Part shown: positions 46,901-56,809 of the stretch, in pieces
Position numbering within the stretch: position 1 is the stretch's first letter
How the letters are laid out: every line of letters begins with the position of its first letter
DNA from: Trichinella spiralis
Lineage: Eukaryota; Nematoda; Enoplea; Trichinellida; Trichinellidae
Reading direction: 5' to 3'
Length of the DNA stretch: 64,000 bases
NCBI GenBank assembly: GCA_000181795.3
Contig: CM012954.1
Coordinates: 439,453-503,452, forward strand
The notes under the pieces: generated by a model
Database searches by the model: none
What the model was told of the DNA's origin: nothing
The model's input: only the letters and a program-made list of their open reading frames with translations
Made by a program: the position numbers and the translations under genes

Positions 46901-48306
46901 ATTCAGAGCAATCACTGCGTGCGGGCAGAGAAGTCACTTTCCACATTCCATTCGATAACAACGCTGTCCAGTTGAAAGGCATAATAAAAATAGCGCACCT
47001 TTCTCCCTACCCCCAAAACAAACACAAACAGACAACGCAAATATTCACTCTGCTCTTATCTAAAGCAAACTGCGAAACCAAATTGAAAAGAGGTTGAAAA
47101 TAATACAAATTTAAAAAAAAATTTAAATTCAATCTCCAAACTTTCCCTTTTCTCCTTCTTTTGATAAACGCTCACAATAAAACCCACATCCGGCGGGAAT
47201 TATTTCACAATTTTCAACAATCAAACAAACAAAAACTTCAACATCAATGCTTAACTGTGTCAGCTTTACATGCGAAAAATAATATCCTGTCGAAAATTTG
47301 AAAAATATTTAAAGAAAAAACACCTCTCAACGTACATGCCCCATTTCCAACTAGAGTCAATGATACATGCAAGTGATTTTTCAAATACAAGTGAACAGAT
47401 AATTTCTCATCGAATCAATACAAATGCTTCTCAAAATTAAGCTTTAATTATTACATTCACCTATAGATTGAAGCATGGTTCAAGGCCATAAAACAAACTA
47501 TTAAGTGGTTGATGCATAAATTTCCATCTTCTCACCACATCCAACTTACATGCATGTTCAACTGCAACGTCAAAATTAGTCATTGCTTTAAATTTTGAAA
47601 CTAAACTCAGGGATATATATTTATTTATTTAAATTTCATGCCGTTTGAAGGTGACATTCAACATTTGCATCCGAAATGTTAAACGTGAAAGGAACAAACG
47701 AGAAGAAAAAACTATACTATACGATACCACAATTTCATTTAAAATTATTAATTGGAGAAGAAAAAAAACCCACAACACTGCATAAATAAATAAATAAATA
47801 TATATATAAATCATACATTTCGATAAGGTCGACCGACCTTCTTTATAAGAAACAAATCAATCAGTTCAACCAGCATTTGATTAATGAAACACGATCACAA
47901 ACTTATCTAAACAGCAGATAAGTGAACACTTTACAACACTTGTTCATTAATTTATATTTAGTACAATCAATTTGTAGTTCAGATTTGATATATAAAAGCT
48001 AACATATCAGTGATTTTGATCAACCTAACAAAAAGTCAATCTTTCATGTTTCATGCCCAAATGATCAGGTTTAAATTCAATAGAGAAAAATTAGTAAAAA
48101 TGATCAATAAATAAAAAGTAAAACATTAACAACTACAACAAAATAATTCAACTAATCAAACTGTACAATTAATGAATTCTTTAGTAAATATTTTTAGAAA
48201 AAAAATTTACTTTACCGACTAGCAAGAGTAAAAAGCCGATGAAAACTGTAACGATGGTGCTACCAGGCAGACGATGCTGTCCATCATGCAAGCGTTTCTC
48301 TTTCAT
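37664..48306 (-). CDS. Laminin subunit beta
   Basis: Exons 48306-48216, 44641-44055, 43983-43581, 43495-39751, 39675-39534 and 39466-39133 join in phase and then enter either of two last exons: 37800-37664 (1,812 residues) or 38714-38500 (1,838). The first exon encodes a signal peptide. Next come a Ser run, the laminin N-terminal domain ([31 protein letters not shown]), LE repeats from [11 protein letters not shown], a beta-type IV domain ([12 protein letters not shown] region), a second LE block and a long coiled coil interrupted by the Cys-rich beta knot ([18 protein letters not shown]). Domain order and length match beta1/beta2 chains and worm lam-1. It pairs with alpha and gamma chains into the basement-membrane heterotrimer; the terminal Cys forms the disulfide to gamma. 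The 3.7-kb fourth exon is strikingly GC-rich beside its AT-rich flanks. Confidence 0.95.
37942..38475. repeat. TA, GT and GGT microsatellites between the two laminin last exons
   Basis: A TA run (37942-37977), a GT run (38411-38429) and eight GGT units (38451-38475) lie between the alternative last exons; the last one is 25 bases past the proximal stop, so it would fall in that form's 3' UTR. Confidence 0.85.
38500..38714 (-). CDS. Laminin beta last exon, proximal alternative version
   Basis: The acceptor TCATTGTAG is followed by a phase-1 open frame that fits the same donor at 39133. It encodes [20 protein letters not shown], runs on to YLKAYDHC, and adds a 27-residue tail after the Cys (starting [17 protein letters not shown]). 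The first 44 residues align without gaps with the distal exon, sharing 14 identities by my count including the final Tyr and His-Cys. This looks like exon duplication giving a second C-terminus. Confidence 0.7.
43556..43575. repeat. TAAG tetramer repeat at a laminin splice donor
   Basis: Five TAAG units directly follow the donor of laminin exon 3 inside the 85-base third intron. On the transcribed strand they read CTTA. Confidence 0.8.
44592..44619. repeat. GAA repeat encoding a Ser run in laminin beta
   Basis: On the coding (minus) strand this reads as TCT/TTC triplets and encodes nine consecutive Ser (residues 39-47), just after the signal peptide and before the laminin N-terminal domain. 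Confidence 0.9.
44642..48215 (-). other. 3.6-kb first intron of laminin beta
   Basis: The intron separates the signal-peptide exon from the rest. It contains CA repeats (44741-44760 and 46807-46831) and a less AT-rich part at about 45290-45880 in which several open frames occur but none is recognisable. Long first introns often hold enhancers; that is inference. Confidence 0.6.
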
Positions 48307-50472
48307 GGCAGTGAGTTGAAAATAAATCCTTAACAATACAACATGAAAAGCACTGTGCGAAATAAATTTAAATAAACATAATAATAGAAATTCTATTATT
48401 ACTTACTAATTTTTTAACGCTTCGAAGTTTGTTATGCAGACGATGGCCGATGACTGATGTGTTATGCTTTTTCAAAAGACGACGACAACGAATGGAACAA
48501 GCAAAAGCTAATAACAACAACAACAAATGGCCAACTGTTTCTTTGCCAACTGACAACCGAAAATGCTTTCTGATTAATCAACCGATTGTCGACGCCATTG
48601 GCGAACTGTCACTTCTGTCGCACTTCTACAACAAGAAGAATAAAGCCGGCGATTAGAAACACAGATATACAAACAACAGGCATATATATATAGATACAAT
48701 GAGACACGCTTGAAAATTTCGAAAGCTTGAGCGGTTGATGGGAAAAGCAGCAGCAACAACAAACAAGCAAGCAGAACGCGAAATGAATCACACCGCCGCG
48801 CTGGCATCCAGCTCGAAGTGCCGCATCAAGTTGAGAAAAGATGATAATAACATGATGAAGCAATGGAAAAAAGCACGTGCGCAAATGGTCGAACGGATTG
48901 GCTAGCACGTACGTACGTGCTGCACCAATCAACGAACAGCTTCCGCCAAGTCGATGCGAAGAAGCCCAGCAATATAATGCAAGCGGTGAAGGTAGAAAAA
49001 AAAATAATTCGAAAACAAAAAAATCGACCAACGCACCAACTGACACCGGACAACGGGAAAAACATACGGCCAGTCAATCAAGAAAAGCGAACAAAGTGAC
49101 CACTGGTCAGCGGAGTTGAAGCGAAACGCACCGTGGCAAGGTAAAGGCAAGCAATCAAAGTCAAATTACGAACGACATGGCCAAGCCGACGGACACCAGC
49201 GCCAACTATAGCAAATCACGCACCGTACGACCGGGTCAAGGCGTCTGACAAGTGCTACAAATCAAAAATACCGGCCCACTGTTCAATCAACGCTTTATCT
49301 TCAAAGACGACCAGGCTAACTGGGTGCAACACAACAGTGACACAACATCACTTTCACCGCATTCAATTCATAAATTAGCTGCTGAATCAAACAAAAATCT
49401 ATCTCCAATTTGAAACTATTAAACAAACAAACGAAAATACAAAATTTCAAACGCAACTTTCATTTTGTTGCAGCAAATGTTGCCGAAAAAGTAAAGATTA
49501 AAAACTGACAAAGTGTTTGTTGAACCGATCGATACTGTTGAACAATGAATGTAATTTCCAATATTTGCGCTATGAGTAAAACTTTTGAAATGTAACAAAA
49601 AATAATCATAAAAAAACTTCATCTATCCCAAGTTGAAAATTTTCAATGTACAAATAATTTTACGAATGTCGAAAAATTTGGCTGATCATCGACGGCAACA
49701 CAGGCACACCGATAGATTGATTTCCCGGCAGACTTTGACGTGCCACTTACCGTACGTTAGAGACGCAAGAGTTTTCCATTGAAGAATTTGTAAATTTTGT
49801 ATTTCAATATTAATTCTTACTTTGCAAATACAATTATTTCAAAATAAACTTAAAATTAACCCAACCCTTTGAAAATATCGTCTACAAAGACAATTAAATT
49901 ATACAACTCAGAACACGCAACCAATTTACAGTAAACATTAAAAAAACAACAATGCAAGTACAATTTTGCAAGGTTGCAAATATGGCGGGAAATAAATTTG
50001 AAACTCAACTAACATATTGAAAAATATTTCCCGCACATTGGTCTAATTTTATCACTTCGATGATTAAAAAAGATATTTTTAAATACAGAAACTGTAAATT
50101 ATTTAATATAATTATTTCTTTATTATCTGAAAACCATCATTATCAGTTTTTGAAATACATATTAATTCGTACAATTTAATCAATTCAAAATCAATAAGTA
50201 AAATTTTTAAAATTCATCTTCCTAAATTATGAATTATTTGAGATAAACAATAGAATATGACAATTTAACAAATGATGCACATTTCATTTTCAACAGTTCA
50301 CAATGCATTTAAAAGAAATAAAATTTGGCAAAATTTTCACATATATTATCATAATAAAAAATTAAAAAAAATCACATGCAATCACAGAATTTATGCAATC
50401 GAAAGGAAACAATCAATTGTTCATATTCGAACTAGAAAAATCGTCTATGAATGAATGCATTACTCAACAGAA
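48307..50472. other. Laminin beta 5' flank and spacer to G6PD
   Basis: A less AT-rich stretch (about 48420-49400) lies upstream of the laminin start and is the likely promoter region. It contains a perfect 18-base palindrome at 48904-48921. A minus-strand frame at 48368-48556 with a hydrophobic start ends in a strong donor (TTA/GTAAGT) but has no partner exon I can find. From 49400 on the sequence is AT-rich and empty. Confidence 0.4.
48904..48921. promoter_or_regulatory. Perfect 18-base palindrome upstream of laminin beta
   Basis: AGCACGTACGTACGTGCT equals its own reverse complement. It lies about 600 bases upstream of the laminin start codon. It could bind a symmetric dimeric factor, but no known consensus fits exactly. 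Confidence 0.3.
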
Positions 50473-52389
50473 TCATCGACTAGACAATGGTTTCCATTTA
50501 TATGTTCCAGTAAATAGAAAGCCGTTTTGACGCATCAGTTCATCCGCTTCCGCTGGACCGCGACTACCGAATTTGTATAGCACAGGCTTCCGACGATTTT
50601 TTTCAATATCATGAAGACACGGTGTAAAAATTCTCCAAGCTTGTTCTAATTCGTCGGATCGAACAAAATTGATCTGCGAACCGCAAAATACTTCCAAAAG
50701 TAGCCTTTCATATGCATCTGGCAAGTGAATATCCTGAAAAATTTTACAGTATACCAAAAATAGAATAAAAGTACACTAACCTTGTAACGTTCGTGATAAG
50801 TAAGATCGAGTTCAGTTTCAGTAATGTCGAAACCCATTCCTGGTTGTTTGGTGATCAATTTTGCATACACTGCTTCGTTCGGTTGTACTCGAATGACTAA
50901 TTCATTGCGTTTCACTTGTCCAGCCGGAAAAATGTCACATGGCACGTCGCGGTATTGGATGCGCACTTCAGCTTTTCGTTCATTCAATGCTTTGCCGCAA
51001 CGAAGAAAAAAAGGTACACCGTCCCAACGTTCGTTATTGATCCTGCAAACAGCCAATGCGTATGTTGGCGTGACCGAATCTTTGGCAACTTTTGGATCGT
51101 CCACATAACTGATGCGCTGTTCTTCAATGCCGCTGTCTGAATTACCAACGTACTGGCCAAGCACCATCTCATCGGCAGAAATTGGTGCAATGCATTTCAG
51201 CACACGAACCTTCTCGTCTCTTATGTCCTCAGCTTGCAAGGAGATCGGCTTTTCCATTGCCACAAGGCACAGCATCTGCAGTACGTGATTCTGCATCACA
51301 TCTCTGTGTTGGTGAAACAGTAATCACAAGTGTATATTGAGTTAGTTAAATTCGAAATCATCGCTGTTTACCGAACAATTCCGTATTCATCAAAATAGCC
51401 ACCACGTCCATAAGTACCAATCGGCTCTTTGAACGAAATGGTCACCGATGAGATATGCTCTCGGTTCCAAGAAGGAGCAAAAATGCGATTGGCAAATCGT
51501 AAAACCATCAAATTTTGTACCATCTCTTTTCCAAGATAATGATCAATTCGATACAGTTGGTCTTCGTTGAATAATCCGGACAAATGTTTAGCTAGTTCAT
51601 ATGATGACTGCGTATCTTTACCAAATGGTTTTTCAAGAATTACTCTCGTCCAAGCATTACTGAAAGAAAATATTTAACGTTTTCAATCCAATTTCAAATT
51701 TGACGGACGAACAATTTCACAGAGCATGGTCTTTTCTTTACATATCCAATAACAAAATTTTCCTTACGCGCTTTTGCACGTGCAAATTTTTTGAATATTT
51801 GTCGTCACGGTACAATAAACGCTGGGCGGTAATGCCAGATAAAATATACGGTTTGGACAAGCACCAAGTCGACTGCCGACAGTTTCAATTTCAACTTTTA
51901 GCCGAATAAAGCCATCTTCTTTGTCATAGCTACCGCAAATGTAAGAATTCCGTTTTATAAAACTTTCAAACAGGTCCTCTTCGTCCTTTTGAACCTGAAA
52001 ATACATATTATTACTGCCATACAGTTTATGGTCGTAATAAGCAAAAAATTGACATGGCAAAATGGAAGAAAGTTTTCTTTCAACTGTTCAACAGTTAATG
52101 CTGTACGTGCGTAGCCGATAAAATACGTGCCAGGCGGCAGAAGACGATCTCGGAAAAGCCACCAAAGCGTTGGATACGTTTTCCTTTTTGCTAAATCACC
52201 CTTAAAATAATAATCTTTCAATTAAAAGATAAAAAAGATCCATCCAAAGATTCCTTTTACCGACGCGCCAAAGATAACAAATACGTGTGGAATTAATTCT
52301 TCTTCATTTGGTAATGTCTCTTTTATAACACGAATCGTTTCTGGAGTTAATTGACAACAAAAAGGTTCAGACATCTGACGTTTATACAT
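50473..52389 (-). CDS. G6PD: Glucose-6-phosphate 1-dehydrogenase
   Basis: Six exons join in phase: 52389-52261, 52200-52054, 51994-51768, 51659-51372, 51303-50781 and 50733-50473, giving 524 residues. The NADP-binding motif GASGDLAKRK (41-50) spans the first intron. EKPFG (about 177) and the active-site motif [13 protein letters not shown], with the catalytic His at about 208 and Lys at about 212, are intact. [33 protein letters not shown] and [10 protein letters not shown] follow. It oxidises glucose-6-phosphate to 6-phosphogluconolactone, the first and rate-setting step of the oxidative pentose-phosphate path, and makes cytosolic NADPH. The ATG at 52389 is chosen because it lies two bases after an acceptor-like AAATTTTAG; Met 52374 is the alternative. 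The exon 2 donor (CAT/GTCAAT) was picked over a later in-frame GT because it keeps the family length. Confidence 0.96.
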
Positions 52390-52398
52390 GTCTAAAAT
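52384..52398 (-). other. Candidate trans-splice acceptor at the G6PD start
   Basis: AAATTTTAG ends two bases before the G6PD ATG, with no upstream coding exon evident. Similar sites precede the GALNT10-like ATG (about 19717-19725) and the NEMO-like ATG (about 54463-54470). Together they suggest spliced-leader addition. Confidence 0.4.
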
Positions 52399-52416
52399 TT
52401 GACAATAATATTCCAA

Positions 52417-54482
52417 AATTTATTTCATTTCATTCAATTGCTGCAATAACAAAAATATATATGTATAAATTTTCTACGAAATCAAACAGTGTAGCATATT
52501 TCATTTGAAGTTTAACATTCTTATCACCTAAATACTATCGTACAAGGGCAAGGAAAACTACAACATCAAAACTATTTTACAGTAAAATTACATTGACACA
52601 GAATAATTGTTACCTGCATTACAGTTACTGCATGTAGAGTAATTAAAGAAATATTTTCTATGTGAAATTTTATTATTAGTTTACACGCAATTTTTTCATT
52701 AAAATTTCTCATAATGTTATATATTTTTGAAGAATAGAGACGCTTCAATGGATGCTCTGTTCATACACTTACTTGAAATACTACATATTTCTAAGAAATA
52801 CTTATGCTGCTTTTCATACGTAGCATGACATTCATTTATTGTACTTTGAAATGTAATAATCATATATTAAACTACACATAACGATGTTACCTAGAAACTA
52901 CTTAGTTAAGAATAACCAAACAAATTTGAAATTCTACAAAACTGATAATCAGATCCCAAAAACTCATTAATAGTAATTTATAATTCATAGATATCATATA
53001 TAAAGGATCATCATTATACCAGTTTGTAGGTAAGAATTATCCCTTACTGGATGACAGTTGAATCTATTACTTCGTTTACATCTCACATGTTGAATTGTGA
53101 TAATGCAATTGGGTTTTTAAAAAATGCTTAGAAGCGTAGTGGAATTAAAAAAACGTATCAGGAAAGTTAACTATTATTAACAAAAAGTCTTTGAATGAAA
53201 AGAAATCCCCATTTTTATGAACAAATAATAAGAACGAAATTGAAGCACATATCTAAAATTTTGTTGTCTTACAAATGCTTTCTTAACTAATAAAAAGCAA
53301 TGTTAATAGTGAAATTTTAAATAATAATTCATTGTACTTCTTCTATATACTTGGTAATAGTAATAAGACAGACGTCGATAATACTAATGCTATCCAATTT
53401 TTTTCATTAGTCAAAGAGCTATAAAAATACCTTAAAAGCTTAATGTGCCCATGTTTGAAATTGTTAATAAGCTTGTTGTAAATTCGAAGCACTGTCAACT
53501 AGATATAATTGTTGAATTCTCTTTTCATAATGCTGGTACTCACTTTCAGTCGATTTTCAAAGTTTCATACATTTGAAAAAATGAAGTTAAAATAAATGAA
53601 CGTTTACGATTTGTTATGTCAATAGTGCGTTAATTTTAAACGTATATTTATTTATTTATATGTATATTCATATTCATATTAAATTTTACATTTTTAAAAA
53701 CTTGTACATATCTAGCATGTGCACAAAATTCAATCAATATATCTACGTTGATAAATTTGTAAGTAAAAATAATTAAGTTAGAGTCTTACTGTAAAAGTTT
53801 ATAGAAGCCCATAGCTTTGTTTGGCAACGAATCTGCACGCGTGCAGTAAGTTTATTATTTCTTAAAATGTTTTACTTTTAATATTATAAGTTTATAGTGA
53901 AAAGTATTTATTGCCAAGCTGTGCTTTTATAAGAGGTGAACTTCTCAATCATAAGTAGAAAGTGCACAAGCTGGCATTTGTAGTTTTTGCTTTTACAGTT
54001 TAAAGCTATATTTTTTTTCATTAACTTATGATTCAGTATTTCTATCATTCTTTTGCAGCATTTTTATTTGCAATATCTCCTTCAAGTGAAACTTTGTAAT
54101 CAGCTGTTTTGCACAGTGCATTTGCAGTTGCAATTTGAGCTTGCTTGCTGTTACTGCTTGTTCTTTAATTTTCATTCAGAATTGTTTACTTTTACCATTT
54201 AAGATCAGGTTTTCTTTGCTGCTTCCTAAATTTAATCAGGGTCACCTTGATATTTGTTCTCTTTATCATCATAATCACTGGCTGTATCTGTCATAAATGC
54301 GTGATTATTATATTTCATCATTATGAGTAGTTTTTCCCAATGAAGATTGTTCTCTCGACCGGTCTTTGTTGGCCTATATCATGTGGTTATGGAGAATCGA
54401 AATTGAAAATTTTTAAAATCAAACACAGTTCAACTATGATATATACATTTTATACGCATGATTTTTTAGTATTTCATTGTCA
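52417..54482. other. AT-rich spacer between G6PD and the NEMO-like gene
   Basis: The two genes diverge from this 2-kb region. It is strongly AT-rich with no recognisable genes or repeats beyond simple A/T tracts. The last few bases include the acceptor-like ATTTTTTAG near 54470. Confidence 0.5.
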
Positions 54483-56471
54483 ATGGAAATTGAAAATAAT
54501 CCGCCTGTTGGGCAAGCAGAAGATAATGGAAACGAAAGTGCAGATGATTTTGAAGTTCTACATGAGTATGGTATTGATGAACAATACGTGATCGATGACA
54601 TTCCAACTATTCTTATGGAAAGTCAACATCCTTTCGATAGTGATAGTAGCCTGAGTCCTACAGATACTTTTTTATGGATCCACGGTAAGCTCGGCTGTGT
54701 AATTCAGTGCTGTAATTTATTTGCGATGCATGTTTATTGAAAATCAGAGTTTGAAAAGAAAAAATGTTGTCATCTTTCTCCAGCTGACTCAAATGCAATC
54801 TTTTCATAGACATGTGTATTTGTTTAGCCGGATAGTAATAATTTATAGTTGCTTTGCTACAGGCGTGCAGTTGAGCAACGTTTGCTAGAACGTTGTTTAC
54901 AATCATCTATCTGAATGTTGATGTTATAACGTTATGCGCTAGGTGATGCAAAAAATATTATAGCTGCAAAGAAAGAAGAGCCAGTTGTTAATGCTAATGA
55001 TGAACAGTCAAATGTTGCTGAAATTGCACAAGCAGAAGAGCAAAACGTAAGAGTATAAACATTCATATTATTAATAGTAAGTATATAATGTGCATATCGT
55101 TGGCTATTTTTAGAATGAATTTTTCATCGATAATTGCTTGTCACCGGTTGCTGAACGCAATGCAATGAAAGAAGAAGACACGAACAACATGCACATCGAT
55201 ATTATTCACCAAGCTGACGATAGGTGAGGCAAAAAAATGCAATAATAATATTACTCATTGGAAAAAGGAAAGAATTACTAATGGTAAAATAGATTTCAAT
55301 TTAGAAATAATGAAAATAAAGAAGAGAATTCAAATGTGGAAGATGAGGAGGAAGAGGAGGGGGTGGAGGCAAGAGATTTGCGCACTGCTTTGGCCAATTT
55401 GGAGAACAAGTCGAAAATGTTGGAAGAAGAAAATAACGCTCTGCGAGGTCTTCTGGAAGTTACCAGTGCGGAAATGTACGATATGAGAGCAGCGTTGAGC
55501 GCTTCAAATTTGTCAGTCTGTGATTTGCAAGAGCGATTGCAAGCCGTGCAGGCACAGTTGACGGTTAAGCAAAGGGAAATCGAAGCACTTCAACATGTCA
55601 TCTTCGCTCTTCAAGCACAAGTTTGATTTTTCTTCGATCATTCACACTCCCTTTTTGCTTTCGTTTTTTGACATGGCACATTATTTATTATTCAAGGTAG
55701 ATGCAGATGAAATTGACATCATCGCGTTGAAAGATAGATTGAAACTCGAATTGGAAAGCAAAACTGACGTCGTAAATAATGTTACCGATGATTCAAGTCA
55801 GCAAGATACTACTGTACCTGTATGTATTTTTCATTTGATTGTTCGTTTGCTTTTACTTCTTTCTCAGAGATGGTAGATTTCAGTAATGAAGTGTTCCAAT
55901 TATTTTAAAAATTTAAATTTCTACCAATATCGTTCATTATTATTTTATAACATTTAACAGTCTAACGAAATGTGTATAATGTAGTGTTGCACATCGCCAG
56001 CGGTTCTTCTTGAAGCAATCCTTCCTTGAAAGTAAGTTTCTAGCATATGCTGTTTTTCGTCGACATTATCAGAAGAGATGCATTAAGTAATTCTCAGAGT
56101 CATAACAGTCACACTTTTTGGCTGTTAAACTTCTCCACCTAACTAATATTAAATGATCTTTTCTTTTTTTTACAACTTAAATAAGCATTGCTAATGCAGA
56201 ATGATGTTAACATAAACCACTGTTACTTTCCACTTGTTACATTGCACACACACTTATTCATACGTGTCGGGATGCTTGTTTTGCTTTTCATCAATTTCAC
56301 ATTTTTGCAGTGATATTTTAAATTAATAATTTATTTTGACTGTTTTCTTTTTTGTAGTCCGTCTCATCAACTATACAGCAACCGTTTTTCCAATGCGAAG
56401 GATGTCAACGGCGTGTAGCAAGCGAGTCGAAGTTTTTGAACCATTTGCAATGTTGCCCGAATTTATATTGA
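54483..56471 (+). CDS. Coiled-coil protein with C-terminal CCHC zinc finger, NEMO/optineurin-like
   Basis: Six exons join in phase: 54483-54684, 54943-55046, 55114-55223, 55305-55620, 55697-55819 and 56358-56471, giving 322 residues. The first half is acidic and low in complexity. A coiled coil runs from about residue 155 to 275 (LRTALANLENKSKMLEEENN, then VCDLQERLQAVQAQLTVKQ and REIEALQ). The protein ends in a zinc finger with C298, C301, H314 and C318: C-x2-C-x12-H-x3-C. That spacing and its place at the very C-terminus match NEMO (IKK-gamma) and optineurin, whose finger binds ubiquitin, and QERLQAVQAQLTVKQREIEAL resembles the NEMO CC2 segment. The linear-ubiquitin (UBAN) motif is not clearly conserved. 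Family placement is inference; it could be another ubiquitin-reading adaptor. Confidence 0.72.
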
Positions 56472-56809
56472 TGCAAAAAAATATTTTAAAACCTCTCTCT
56501 GATCAGGCATTGTGCTGTGATTATCCACCAAATAGCTTTTTCTTTTCTTTTTAGTTTTTCTATGCGCGTCCAACATTTATGGCTTTTGTCAATTTCATTA
56601 ATAATAATTATAATCAGTAATAAATGTGTCATCACAGCGACGTTGGTTGTGAATTGTAAACGTGTAAGAAGAATGAATGTTTTTTGTAGATTAGCATGAA
56701 CAAATGAATGAATAAATCAATCAACCAATCAATAATCCCTCTACTTTTTCACATGATCATAGTTCATTCATATAATGAGACTTTTTTTTCTTTTATACTG
56801 GTTTATTTT
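56472..56809. other. Short convergent spacer
   Basis: The NEMO-like gene (+) and the MFS transporter (-) converge here; the stretch holds both 3' UTRs and nothing else visible. Confidence 0.5.

Noticed and set aside
48368-48556. Possible alternative signal-peptide exon for laminin
   Set aside because: It ends in phase 0 and cannot join the laminin N-terminal exon (which needs phase 1), and reading into the next exon hits a stop.
48877-49380. Plus-strand frames upstream of laminin, one starting MAKPTDTSANYSKSR
   Set aside because: Composition looks mildly coding-like, but the frames are short and interrupted and no family is recognisable.
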